Source: Promethearchaeota archaeon
GTDB lineage: Archaea; Asgardarchaeota; Lokiarchaeia; Sigynarchaeales; SOKP01
Assembly: GCA_016839905.1 (NCBI GenBank)
Contig: JAEOTJ010000066.1
Span: 1 to 28,730 of the forward strand
Length of the DNA stretch: 28,730 nt
Direction: 5' to 3'
The translations under genes were made by a program, and so were the position numbers. This document shows positions 1 to 7,474 of the stretch, piece after piece; position 1 is the first letter of the stretch; the number at the start of each line of letters is the position of its first letter. Below the pieces are notes generated by a model, which saw only the letters and a list, made by a program, of their open reading frames with translations, did no database searches and was not told where the DNA came from.

Positions 1-735
1 ATAAGAGAAGATATTATTATGTCCTGCCCCTTCTATAAGAATTAATTCCTTTTCAACACCTTCCGGAATTGAATGATAAATTAATTTACCTTCTTCTACT
101 TTTACAATCCAATCGGCAGTACCATGAATCACTAGTGTAGGTTTTTGGAATTTTTTAATCCTTATATCATTAGAATATGGTGTTAAAATATCTTTAGTGA
201 TTTCGGGTACTTTAACTCCAAATAAATCAGTCATCAAATTGTAGATGCTCGCAAATCCACTTTCAAAAATTACCCCGCGCACCTCCTTAGGATTATTGCT
301 TCCAATTTCAGCAGCGCATGCACTTCCTAAAGATCTACCTTTTATAAATATTGAATTATTTAACCCTTTATCATTTACCCAATCTCTAAATTGGTTATAT
401 ATTGGCATGGCATCATTAATTAATCCACTATAAATGGGCATGCCCGTTGAAAATCCATAGCCTCTAAAATCCATCACTGCTAAATTAACCCCAATATCAA
501 AATAACTTGAAGCAAAATATTGATAATCAAAAGCAATTTCACCATTACCATGAAACATTAAAATTGTTGGAAGATTCTTATCATTTAGAAAGAGAAAGCC
601 TCCAATTAAGATATCCTCTGAGATTTGAAATTTTAAAACTTTAATATCTAGAGGTAAATTATCTGGGATCTTAATTTTTCGAGGATAAAACACGATGCTT
701 GAGATTCTTGGATTATCTAAAAAAAAATCAACCAT
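1..735 (-). CDS. alpha/beta hydrolase, C-terminus cut by window edge
   Basis: I translated this frame by hand; it is open for 245 codons from the ATG at 735-733 to the window edge, with no stop reached. The protein has the alpha/beta-hydrolase layout: an oxyanion-type HGNG near residue 62, a DFRGYG strand near 89-94, the nucleophile elbow GRSLGS with Ser135, an acid Asp208 in HGTADWIV, and a His239 in GAGHNN. This completes a Ser-Asp-His triad, so only the last few residues are probably missing. There is no signal peptide, so it should be a cytoplasmic serine hydrolase or esterase of unknown substrate, resembling the BEM46/FrsA-type hydrolases. It starts 31 bases after the GTPase gene on the same strand, so the two may be cotranscribed. 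No clear ribosome binding site is visible. The fold assignment is firm; the substrate is unknown. Confidence 0.85.
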   Translation of the reverse strand, partial: MVDFFLDNPRISSIVFYPRKIKIPDNLPLDIKVLKFQISEDILIGGFLFLNDKNLPTILMFHGNGEIAFDYQYFASSYFDIGVNLAVMDFRGYGFSTGMPIYSGLINDAMPIYNQFRDWVNDKGLNNSIFIKGRSLGSACAAEIGSNNPKEVRGVIFESGFASIYNLMTDLFGVKVPEITKDILTPYSNDIRIKKFQKPTLVIHGTADWIVKVEEGKLIYHSIPEGVEKELILIEGAGHNNIFSY

Positions 736-766
736 TTCTATCTTAAATTTTATTAATGGAATATAA

Positions 767-1405
767 TTATGTGATAATTGATTTGTTACGAGGTGCTTTT
801 CCTTTTCCATAAGTATGGTATAGCCCTGTTCTTCTGGCACATTCCGAAAAACTACGATATACATCTTTCTGTTGTTTATATAACGCACAAGTTTTATATA
901 TAATGGGATTCCACATGTACATATCATCTTTTGGGTTATACCATAAGTCTTCATCTATTAAAACTTGTTCAAAGTCTTTTTCATCAATTACATTTTCAAG
1001 ATCCTGCTTATTTAACATTATTATTAAAGGAATTTCCTTGATTAAACGATCTCCTGCAACTTCTATTAATTCCTTTAGAGACTTTATATTATCTTCAAAT
1101 AAATGCATTTGAGAATCTACTACAAAAATAACGCCTTGGGATCCTTTAAAAACTTTCTTTCTTAAAGGAAAAAGACTAATTTGCCCCGCTACAGTATGAA
1201 TATTATATAAGACTTCTTCTTGTTTTTTAGATTGAAATACACCTCTATCAAAATATATTGTTGCACCATCTTCCCTTGCAATTTTAGTTAAATTGCCTTT
1301 AGGGATGATATCTATATTCTGTTCTTTTGTTAATTTATAAAGCGTGTCTACTATTGTAGTTTTTCCGCAACTAGCCATACCCCAATAAAGAATTTTATAA
1401 ATCAA
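767..1405 (-). CDS. MglA/Arf-like small GTPase
   Basis: This 212-residue protein is a Ras-superfamily GTPase. The P-loop GMASCGKT is at residues 9-16, a TVAGQ switch-II motif at 71-75 and the guanine-specificity motif NKQD at 132-135. The opening strand-loop pattern and the TVxGQ motif, where Ras and Arf have DxxGQ, place it nearest the MglA group, whose members control polarity in bacteria and are abundant in Asgard archaea. MglA proteins usually have Pro where Ala73 stands. There is no N-terminal amphipathic extension, as Arf has, and no C-terminal prenylation Cys, so membrane attachment is not evident. A partner Roadblock/longin regulator is not seen in the window. The ATG at 1405 sits directly before the first beta strand, which supports the start. 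The family is secure; the cellular role is inference. Confidence 0.9.
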   Translation of the reverse strand: MIYKILYWGMASCGKTTIVDTLYKLTKEQNIDIIPKGNLTKIAREDGATIYFDRGVFQSKKQEEVLYNIHTVAGQISLFPLRKKVFKGSQGVIFVVDSQMHLFEDNIKSLKELIEVAGDRLIKEIPLIIMLNKQDLENVIDEKDFEQVLIDEDLWYNPKDDMYMWNPIIYKTCALYKQQKDVYRSFSECARRTGLYHTYGKGKAPRNKSIIT

Positions 1406-1638
1406 TCAATTCCCTCGGTTTTTTTTAAAAATTTTCTATAATTTAAAATATTACTCTAATATATTAAAACTATCTATAATTATGATATTAATTTCTTTAA
1501 TTGAGTATTAATTATTTAAAATATCAACCATATTTGTTTAAGATATTAAATGTGATTTTTTCAGAATAAATCTTTCTCCTAAAAACTTTAAATTTTTAAT
1601 TTTAATTATGATATTTAGAGAGATTTATTAATATCTAA

Positions 1639-1893
1639 TCATATTCTTTTATGTTTAATCAAAATATCAAGTTCAGCGATAAACCAACATATAATATCAT
1701 ATGGACAAGCTGAAAAGAATAATTCTGCGGCCATTTTCTTAATGGCTGCTTTAGGAGCCTTTTCTTTATTTTTTATAAATAATTTTCTTTCAGCAAGCTT
1801 CCAACATAAAGTATCATATGGAAGATTTTTATTTGCTAAAAAGTATGCTGCAATATTTATCTGATCCTTTAAATCATTATTTTTATCACTCAT
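1639..1893 (-). CDS. small protein with two copies of a PYD-CW-AE motif
   Basis: This 84-residue protein is not one I recognise with certainty. Its two halves are related. Residues about 15-42 and 54-81 share the pattern hydrophobic-Ala ... Pro-Tyr-Asp-x-x-Cys-Trp-x-x-Ala-Glu-x-x-x-x-Ile-Lys, so it looks like an internal duplication of a short helical unit. The Trp-x-x-Ala-Glu portion resembles DUF2934-type short helical proteins, but this is a weak resemblance. No signal peptide or membrane segment is present. It stands alone on the minus strand with AT-rich spacers of about 230 and 140 bases on its sides. The conserved residues within the duplicate argue that it is a real gene despite its length. 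Confidence 0.6.
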   Translation of the reverse strand: MSDKNNDLKDQINIAAYFLANKNLPYDTLCWKLAERKLFIKNKEKAPKAAIKKMAAELFFSACPYDIICWFIAELDILIKHKRI

Positions 1894-2035
1894 TCTATAA
1901 TAAAAACTTATAAAATATTTAATCTTTTAGATTAGATAACTTTTCCGTAATGTTATTTCACTTATTATAAGGTAAGGAAACTTATTTATCATTTTACTCT
2001 TAGACTTTCTTAAATAATCTTGATTTCTTTAAATT

Positions 2036-2998
2036 TCAGTTTAAAGAGAAATTTGTATAGGGCATTAACTCATCAAGAACAAAATTAGTAAATGTATCTT
2101 CGATTTCTTCTGATAAATACAGATTCCTTATAATCTCTCCATAATCTTCAATTTTTTTTACTCGAACGATTGTAAATAAGCCATATTCCTCACCAATTCG
2201 AAATAGATCGGTTATAAAATGTTTATTCATTAGATTTAATGCAAGGTTATTATATTTGGAAGGATCTTTTGGTTTAATACGCAAAAGATATTTTCCATAA
2301 AATCCTATCTTTTTAGGACAAAAATTTATTGTATAATTTAATATGATACGATTACTTTCTAATTTTTTTATTCTATTATGAACTGTGGATTGTGAAACCA
2401 CTTTTTTAAATTGTGTTTTTAAAACTTCTTTTATTTCATAAGTTGAAATTGGCTTAATCCCTTGATTTTCTTGTAAGATTCTTAAAATATATTTGTCAAT
2501 TTCATCAACTTCAGATTTAGGATCGAGTATTTCTTTATCTAATGCAATTCCGTTAGTTTTAAACACTTTTATGATCTCAATTATATGATATTTCTTAAAA
2601 TAGGATTTAGACATTATTTTATCTAAAGTATTTAGAATTTGATAATATTCCTCAGGTGATTTAAATATAAATAAGGCGATTAGAGAGAATTCACCAAAAA
2701 TTCCGTCAAGCATCTTTAATTGGGGGATTTTTAATAAATCTTGAATAAGTTGAGGTTCTTTTGGATTTGTTTTTATCTCAAGCATGACGAATTTTAAGTT
2801 AATGGGATGGATATTTGGATTAATATTAATTGTGAATTGGTTAATTATTTTTTGTTCCTTCAATTCTTTAACCTTGTTATAATATGACTGTCTCGTAAAT
2901 CCTAATGCCTCTAAATTATTCTCAATATTAAATTTAACTTTAGTATTTAAACTTTTTAAAATAATATGAGCCTGTAATTGCCTTTTAGAATCTATCAT
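2036..2998 (-). CDS. tandem Lrp/AsnC-type transcriptional regulator
   Basis: The open frame reaches 3073, but I place the start at the ATG at 2998 (320 residues). The 25 residues upstream are low-complexity, and the helical DNA-binding part starts just after this Met (MIDSKRQLQ). The protein appears to hold two successive winged-helix plus RAM-like units. The first helix-turn-helix reads LEALGFTRQSYYNKVKELKE and is followed by a ligand-domain-like stretch containing EFSLIALF. The second begins at DEIDKYILRILQENQG, with its recognition helix around SQSTVHNRIKKLE, and a second RAM-like part containing EYGLFTIV. Ordinary Lrp proteins have one such unit in about 150 residues, so this is double length, as known for some archaeal double-Lrp regulators. 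It is divergent from ahcY, so control of methionine/SAM-cycle genes is an attractive guess, but the sequence does not prove it. Confidence 0.75.
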   Translation of the reverse strand: MIDSKRQLQAHIILKSLNTKVKFNIENNLEALGFTRQSYYNKVKELKEQKIINQFTININPNIHPINLKFVMLEIKTNPKEPQLIQDLLKIPQLKMLDGIFGEFSLIALFIFKSPEEYYQILNTLDKIMSKSYFKKYHIIEIIKVFKTNGIALDKEILDPKSEVDEIDKYILRILQENQGIKPISTYEIKEVLKTQFKKVVSQSTVHNRIKKLESNRIILNYTINFCPKKIGFYGKYLLRIKPKDPSKYNNLALNLMNKHFITDLFRIGEEYGLFTIVRVKKIEDYGEIIRNLYLSEEIEDTFTNFVLDELMPYTNFSLN

Positions 2999-3111
2999 CG
3001 TATTATTTTTAATTGTATTATTAATTAAGTGTAAAAAAGTAAAGTTGATCATTATATGAATGACCAAAATCATATTTATAATTTACTTAATCTTAAAAAT
3101 ATTAAAAGATT

Positions 3112-3144
3112 AATATTAAAATATTATAAAAAAGTGTTTTTAAA
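3112..3144 (+). promoter_or_regulatory. probable ahcY promoter in the lrp-ahcY divergent spacer
   Basis: The 146-base spacer between the divergent regulator and ahcY is very AT-rich. An archaeal TATA-like run (AATATTATAAAA) lies about 18-28 bases before the ahcY ATG, which would give a very short leader. There is no strong Shine-Dalgarno sequence. Assigned from spacing and composition only. Confidence 0.3.
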
Positions 3145-4413
3145 ATGGTAAATTTTAAAGTAGCTGACGAAAGTCTAGCTGAAAAAGGATTAGAATCTAT
3201 ATATATTGCGGAAAATAAGATGCCCGTGACTGCTAAGGTTATCCGGGAGCGATTTGCTAAGGAAAAGCCTTTAGAAAGAATAACGATTGCAGGATGCTTA
3301 CATATAACTAAAGAAACTGCAAATTTAGCGCGAACCTTAAAAGCTGGTGGTGCTGATGTTTGGTTGTGTGGTAGCAATCCATTATCCACTCAAGACGATG
3401 TAGCGGCCGCCTTAGCAAAGGAAGGTATCAATACTTTTGCTTGGCACGGCAATACCGATGAAGAGTTTTATTGGTGTATTCGGGAGTGTTTAAAAGCAAA
3501 GCCTAATATCCTCATTGATGATGGAGCTGATATGATTGTAACTGCCCATAAGGAATTTCCTGAGTTAATTACCGATGGGATTATTATTGGTTGTCAAGAA
3601 GAAACTACTACTGGTGTAAAACGGTTTAAAGCAATGGACAATGCGGGAGACCTAAAAGTTCCGCTTTTTCCTGTAAATGATGCGCGATGTAAAAATGAGT
3701 TTGATAATGAATTAGGTACTGGACAAGGGGTTGTAGCAGCAATTTATGGATTGCATGTTCTCTTTGCAGGAAAAGTATGTGTCATCTGTGGATATGGTCA
3801 TTGCAGTAGTGGGATGGCATTGAGAGCAAGAGGTCTTGGAGCAAATGTAATAGTTACCGAAATTGATCCAATTAAGGCTCTCCAAGCAAAATTCGCAGGT
3901 TATCAAGTCATGCCCATCGAAAAAGCCTTACCTGTAGCTGATATAATACTTACTGCAACGGGATGTAAGCATGTAATACAACCCACTAAGGAAATGTTTA
4001 ATAAATTAAAGGAAGGTGTTATTTTAGGTAATCTTGGACACTTCGATATTGAGATCCCAACCAAGGAACTTTACGAATATGCAAAGGAAATTAAACCAAT
4101 CCGTAGTGATGTAGAAGAACTTATTTTCCCTGACGGTAAAAGAATTTATTTACTGGCTAAGGGACGCTTGGCGAATTTAGTGTTATCAGAAGGACACCCA
4201 GCAGAAGTAATGGACATGTCGTTTGGCTTGCAGTCGTTAATGTCCGAGTATATTGTCAAAAATAAAGACAATCTTAAACCCGGAATGGTTAATGTACCTA
4301 TAGAGATCGACGACAGAGTAGGATTCTTAAAACTTCAATCTATGGGTGTTGAGATCGACAAGCTCACCGAGGAGCAATATAACTACATCCACGGCTACGA
4401 AGAAGGAACTTAA
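3145..4413 (+). CDS. ahcY: S-adenosylhomocysteine hydrolase
   Basis: A full-length, archaeal-size (422 aa) adenosylhomocysteinase, which reversibly splits S-adenosylhomocysteine into adenosine and homocysteine and keeps SAM-dependent methylation running. Family residues are in place: His53 in CLHITKET, Asp125/Asp126 in DDGADM, Glu152/153 in QEETTTG, Lys183 and Asp187 in NDARCKNEFDN, the GHFD motif near 298-301, and the C-terminal GRLANL...EGHPAEVMDMSF block. The NAD-binding loop is GYGHCSSG (216-223), where most family members keep a third glycine (GYGxxGxG), a visible deviation. The C-terminus is the short archaeal kind, ending GYEEGT. Base composition looks less AT-rich than the neighbours, as expected for a conserved, probably well expressed gene. 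Its last third is duplicated in relic form three times downstream, between 5060 and 7285. Confidence 0.97.
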   Translation: MVNFKVADESLAEKGLESIYIAENKMPVTAKVIRERFAKEKPLERITIAGCLHITKETANLARTLKAGGADVWLCGSNPLSTQDDVAAALAKEGINTFAWHGNTDEEFYWCIRECLKAKPNILIDDGADMIVTAHKEFPELITDGIIIGCQEETTTGVKRFKAMDNAGDLKVPLFPVNDARCKNEFDNELGTGQGVVAAIYGLHVLFAGKVCVICGYGHCSSGMALRARGLGANVIVTEIDPIKALQAKFAGYQVMPIEKALPVADIILTATGCKHVIQPTKEMFNKLKEGVILGNLGHFDIEIPTKELYEYAKEIKPIRSDVEELIFPDGKRIYLLAKGRLANLVLSEGHPAEVMDMSFGLQSLMSEYIVKNKDNLKPGMVNVPIEIDDRVGFLKLQSMGVEIDKLTEEQYNYIHGYEEGT

Positions 4414-4439
4414 ATCTTATTTCTATATTATTAATTCTT

Positions 4440-4778
4440 TCATATTTCAACTATAAATCTTTTTTTACCCGCTGGGATTATTTTCACCATCTTACCTTTT
4501 AAAATGTTCATATGCTTTACTAAATCCTCTGGAATATTTATTACTAATGACCGACCTGAGATTGTCACTTTTCTATTAAAAGCAAACATCTCAGATTTTA
4601 TCATATCAGTCTTTTGTTCCATCTCTTCAACTTGATCTTCAGTAAAAATAAATTCTTTGCAATTAGGACACTCATATGCATTGACATTTCTTAAAGGTAT
4701 CCCTTCCTCATACTCATAGCTGTCTAAAACCACTTCCTTAGCCTCAACATCACATTTTTTACAAATCATTTTTCCCAT
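4440..4778 (-). CDS. YgiT/MqsA-type zinc-ribbon antitoxin with AbrB-like tail
   Basis: A 112-residue protein with an N-terminal zinc ribbon (CKKC near residues 6-9 and CPNC near 37-40), as in YgiT/MqsA-type antitoxins. The C-terminal segment of about 40 residues (ISGRSLVINIPEDLVKHMNI and onward, about 73-112) looks like a SpoVT/AbrB swapped-hairpin DNA-binding strand pair, not the HTH of MqsA. It follows the putative toxin gene on the same strand, and its start overlaps the toxin's last 13 bases. This toxin-first order and tight overlap are typical of mqsRA-like pairs. By family analogy the zinc ribbon would bind the toxin and the AbrB part the operator, which is probably the palindrome at 5018-5038. 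The first cassette after ahcY. Confidence 0.8.
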   Translation of the reverse strand: MGKMICKKCDVEAKEVVLDSYEYEEGIPLRNVNAYECPNCKEFIFTEDQVEEMEQKTDMIKSEMFAFNRKVTISGRSLVINIPEDLVKHMNILKGKMVKIIPAGKKRFIVEI

Positions 4779-5014
4779 TTTCTATTTCTCCTCCAATATG
4801 CTGTAATTACTTCCTCTTCATTACTTTTATTAATAAACCAAACAACGATTAAACTTTTCAAACCAAGGGGAAATTTACTATATTTTTTTGTACCAAATCT
4901 AGCGTCAGTTTCTTCAAAGATAATTTCGCAATTTTTTATTGTTTCAATAACCTCGGCTTCAGTTATTCCCCTTTTCACTAATTGTTCTTTTACATGCTCT
5001 GAGATAATAACCAT
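4766..5014 (-). CDS. DUF4258-family putative toxin
   Basis: An 82-residue protein of the DUF4258 type, a small BECR/RelE-like fold group often found as the toxin of toxin-antitoxin pairs. It opens with the characteristic helix ISEHVKEQLVKRGITEAEV and ends with strands carrying LKSLIVVWF and VITAYWRR. A basic/aromatic C-terminus (YWRRNRKW) would suit an RNA-acting toxin, but no catalytic residues can be assigned safely. It is the first gene of a two-gene operon with the zinc-ribbon antitoxin. The ATG lies four bases downstream of a 21-base palindrome. The toxin role is inferred from context. Confidence 0.75.
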   Translation of the reverse strand: MVIISEHVKEQLVKRGITEAEVIETIKNCEIIFEETDARFGTKKYSKFPLGLKSLIVVWFINKSNEEEVITAYWRRNRKWEK

Positions 5015-5017
5015 TCT

Positions 5018-5038
5018 ATCACTTATTTAATAAGTGAT
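5018..5038 (-). promoter_or_regulatory. palindromic operator of the DUF4258 toxin-antitoxin operon
   Basis: ATCACTTATT and AATAAGTGAT form a perfect 10-base inverted repeat around a single central T. The palindrome ends four bases before the toxin ATG (5014). On the minus strand a TATA-like TTTAAATA at 5043-5050 lies about 30 bases before the ATG, so a bound repressor would cover the initiation region. This is the expected arrangement for autoregulation by the AbrB-like antitoxin. A GTGATCA half-motif recurs at 5058-5064. Confidence 0.6.
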
Positions 5039-5059
5039 CAAATATTTAAATTTTTTTGT

Positions 5060-5188
5060 GATCATCTAAATGAAGTAATGGATATGTCATTTGGCATACA
5101 ATCTCTCATGTCCGAATATATCATCAAAAATAAGGATAGTTTAAAACCAGGAATGGTTGATGTACCTATTGAAATCGATGATAAAGTT
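5060..5188 (+). pseudogene. ahcY 3'-end relic A
   Basis: Frame 5072-5188 translates without a break into 39 residues that match AhcY residues 354-392 at 34 positions (EVMDMSFG...VPIEIDDKV). At the nucleotide level 93 of 117 bases agree with 4210-4326, and most differences are silent. Weaker similarity extends upstream to about 5060, where GDHLNE-like codons align with the native GHPAE. There is no start, no stop and no 5' three-quarters of the gene. The silent-change bias shows the sequence diverged as a working gene before becoming a fragment. It borders the DUF4258 cassette on one side and the VapBC cassette on the other. Confidence 0.9.
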
Positions 5189-5254
5189 TTTATTTTTATT
5201 TTTTTAGTAAATTATAACTATATGAAAAAAAAATATCTTTCCGAAAAAATTTAA

Positions 5255-5267
5255 ATATTCCGAATAT
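5255..5267 (+). promoter_or_regulatory. promoter with palindrome before the VapBC-like pair
   Basis: ATATTC-C-GAATAT is a perfect palindrome starting 25 bases before the antitoxin ATG at 5280. A TATA-like TTTAAATA (5250-5257) overlaps its left edge, and a second TTCCGAA copy lies at 5239-5245. The position fits autoregulation by the AbrB-type antitoxin. The evidence is symmetry and location only. Confidence 0.4.
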
Positions 5268-5279
5268 CTTATAATTTAT

Positions 5280-5540
5280 ATGACAATTGACGAGGAATCG
5301 AAAGTAGGTAAAAAGGGAGAAATATTGCCGAAAAAACCTTTAAGAGAATTTTCAGGGATAAATCCAGGAGATAAAGTATTAATTGAAGCACAACCTGGTA
5401 GATTGATAATCAATAAAATTTTTTCAGTTGAAGAACTTTTAGAAATGCCCATAATTTCTCAAGAAACTGCTGAAAGCGTTGAAAAGGATATTGAAGAGGA
5501 AGCTAAATTACAAGAAAAGCTGACGAATGATGAACATTAA
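5280..5540 (+). CDS. AbrB/SpoVT-type antitoxin (VapB-like)
   Basis: An 86-residue protein whose first half is a swapped-hairpin AbrB domain (VGKKGEILPKKPLREFSGI, then GDKVLIEAQPGRLIINKI). The second half is an acidic, Glu-rich tail (about 50-86) of the kind that wraps the toxin in VapBC complexes. It overlaps the downstream PIN-domain gene by 14 bases. It should neutralise that nuclease and repress their shared promoter. Second cassette downstream of ahcY. Confidence 0.85.
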   Translation: MTIDEESKVGKKGEILPKKPLREFSGINPGDKVLIEAQPGRLIINKIFSVEELLEMPIISQETAESVEKDIEEEAKLQEKLTNDEH

Positions 5541-6024
5541 ACCCCTCATATTAGATACAACCTATATTTTACCTCTATTTGGTATCAAAATAATAGAATT
5601 ATCCGACTATAAAAAAATCTCTAAGCAACTATTGTCAAATGGATTAAAGGGATATAATTTATATTTACCCTCAATCTGCCTAATGGAGGTTATGTTTAAA
5701 TTAAATGGGGAATATAGGAAAAGTAAGGATGTTGATATATTAAATCGTTATTCAATTGCGCTTCCTTCAATTCTCTCCTCAAAATCAATACAGATTTTTG
5801 ATTCATTACTAAATCCTGAAGTAAATAGGATTTCAATAAACATAAGGCATGCGGGTCATACAGATCTTATGGATTGTCTGATTGCAGCAAGTGCCACATC
5901 TTTAAAAGGTATATTATTAACCGAAGATATTGAATTGAGTGAAATTTTGAAAGTCATTCCTGAAACTAAAGACATTCCTATTTGGTCTTGGAATGATCTC
6001 AATAAAAACGAATTTACTAAGTGA
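5527..6024 (+). CDS. PIN-domain ribonuclease toxin (VapC-like)
   Basis: A 165-residue PIN-domain protein. The acidic metal-binding residues are visible: Asp in ILDTTYILP near residue 9, Glu in CLMEVMF near 55, Asp in DLMDCLIAASA near 117, and Asp in LLTEDIEL near 136. By family it cleaves RNA (often tRNA or rRNA) unless held by its antitoxin. Start: ATGATG at 5527/5530 gives two equivalent candidates; the second removes one Met. It is translationally coupled to the AbrB antitoxin by overlap. Six bases after its stop begins a short ahcY 3'-end relic. Confidence 0.87.
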   Translation: MMNIKPLILDTTYILPLFGIKIIELSDYKKISKQLLSNGLKGYNLYLPSICLMEVMFKLNGEYRKSKDVDILNRYSIALPSILSSKSIQIFDSLLNPEVNRISINIRHAGHTDLMDCLIAASATSLKGILLTEDIELSEILKVIPETKDIPIWSWNDLNKNEFTK

Positions 6025-6030
6025 GTGTTA

Positions 6031-6055
6031 AACGGCTACGAAGAAGGAACCTAAA
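6031..6055 (+). pseudogene. ahcY 3'-end relic B
   Basis: Nineteen bases at 6032-6050 are identical to the native ahcY end (4391-4409). The next five differ at one position and include the stop, so the stretch reads GYEEGT followed by TAA in the AhcY frame. It begins right after the VapC-like gene. Relic B may be the far end of relic A, with the VapBC pair inserted between and the middle lost, or an independent copy. Confidence 0.8.
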
Positions 6056-6150
6056 GACTTTTTTTTCCTTATTCATATAATTTGTGGACTGCAACTAAAT
6101 TATTACGAAATTAAAAAATAAAAAAAAATATCAAATAATGAGGAATACTT

Positions 6151-7164
6151 ATGAAAACGATTGTATGTACAAAATATGGACCTCCTGAAGTTCTTCAGCC
6201 TAAAGAGGTAGAAAAACCTACCCCTAAGGACAATGAAATATTGGTAAAAATACATGCGACAACGGTCACAGCGGGGGATGTGAGAATGCGCGCTGCTAAG
6301 TTCCCTCTTATGGGGGGAATTGGTTGGCTTTTTGCGCATTTAATGCTTGGTATCAGAAAACCAAAAAAACCAATATTAGGAATGGAATTAGCTGGAGAAG
6401 TTGAATCTGTGGGTAAAGATGTAACGCTTTTTAAAAAAGGCGACCAAATATTTGGTACTACTACTGGATTGGATTCAGGATCTTATGCAGAATATATTTG
6501 TACGCCTGAAGTACCATTAACTAGTAGTATGATGGGAAGCAATGTAGTTGGACTAAAACCAGCTAATATGTCCTATGAGGAAGCCGCCGCTGTTCCTATT
6601 GGAGGGCTCACAGCATTGCATATTCTTAGATTAGGAAATATTCAGAGAGGCCAAAAGGTTCTAATTTATGGAGCTTCAGGAAGTGTAGGTACTTTTGCAG
6701 TTCAGCTTGCCAAGTATTTTGGGGCGGAAGTCACAGGGGTGTGCAGTACTGCTAATTTAGAATTGGTGAGATCTCTGGGAGCTGATAGGGTAATTGATTA
6801 CACTAAAGAAGACTTTTCCAAAAGAGGTGAGATATATGATATCATCTTTGACGCGGTAGGTAAGAGTTCATATTCAGGTTGTAAACGATCGCTAAAGAAA
6901 AAAGGATTCCTTCTTGAGGTTCTTCCTAGAATGTCACATTTAATTCGAGGTCTTTGGTCTTCAAGTAAAGTAAAAGTTGGAGGAGGAATCGAAAAAAAAG
7001 AAGACTTAGATCTCCTCAGAGAACTTATTCAGGAGGGAGTGTTAAAATCAGCTATAGATAAAACCTATTCATTGGAACAAATTGTTGAGGCTCACAAGTA
7101 TGTTGATAAAGGGCATAAAAAGGGAAATGTAGTAATAACTTTGGAACATAATAACAAAACCTGA
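6151..7164 (+). CDS. zinc-free NAD(P)H:quinone oxidoreductase family (MDR)
   Basis: A 337-residue medium-chain dehydrogenase/reductase. An N-terminal GroES-like part ([16 protein letters not shown], then [15 protein letters not shown]) is followed by the Rossmann cofactor site [20 protein letters not shown] near 169-188 and a substrate-domain tail. The Cys/His zinc ligands of alcohol dehydrogenases are absent, which places it with quinone oxidoreductases that reduce quinones or enals using NADPH. It forms the third cassette in the ahcY-relic array. Its TGA stop overlaps the first base pair of relic C, so the gene abuts the ahcY fragment without any spacer. The enzyme class is sound; its substrate is not determined. 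Confidence 0.9.
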   Translation: MKTIVCTKYGPPEVLQPKEVEKPTPKDNEILVKIHATTVTAGDVRMRAAKFPLMGGIGWLFAHLMLGIRKPKKPILGMELAGEVESVGKDVTLFKKGDQIFGTTTGLDSGSYAEYICTPEVPLTSSMMGSNVVGLKPANMSYEEAAAVPIGGLTALHILRLGNIQRGQKVLIYGASGSVGTFAVQLAKYFGAEVTGVCSTANLELVRSLGADRVIDYTKEDFSKRGEIYDIIFDAVGKSSYSGCKRSLKKKGFLLEVLPRMSHLIRGLWSSSKVKVGGGIEKKEDLDLLRELIQEGVLKSAIDKTYSLEQIVEAHKYVDKGHKKGNVVITLEHNNKT

Positions 7165-7285
7165 TGTGCATATAGATATCGAAGATAGAGTTGGATTCTT
7201 GAAGCTCCAAGCAATTAGGATTGAAAATGACATTTTAACCGAGGAATACTACAATTACATCTACGGTTATGAAGAAGGCACTTAA
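7163..7285 (+). pseudogene. ahcY 3'-end relic C
   Basis: Forty codons plus a stop run without a break and match AhcY residues 383-422 at 28 positions, including GFLKLQ, LTEE and the terminal GYEEGT. At the nucleotide level 91 of 123 bases agree with 4291-4413. It has no start and follows the oxidoreductase stop directly. It overlaps relic A's range by only about ten codons (VDVPIEIDDKV against [10 protein letters not shown]), and in those 30 bases A and C agree at 24. It is therefore not simply the other half of relic A. Confidence 0.9.
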
Positions 7286-7474
7286 ATTTCTAACTTTTTT
7301 TTATTTTATATTGATTTTAAGTAAGTTTTAGTAAATATCCTTATATTTTAAAAACAAAATGAGAGAATCTTGAAATTTTTTATAAAATTAAGGAAGAAAT
7401 CTCTATATTAATAAAAACTCAATTTTATATTCTTATAATTTCTTCTATTACACAAATAAGGATAATATAAAAAA

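Noticed and set aside
5159..7192. The shared 30 bases of relics A and C as a target-site duplication
   Set aside because: They differ at 6 of 30 positions and both align to AhcY codons, so they are homologous gene sequence and not a recent duplication made by a transposon.
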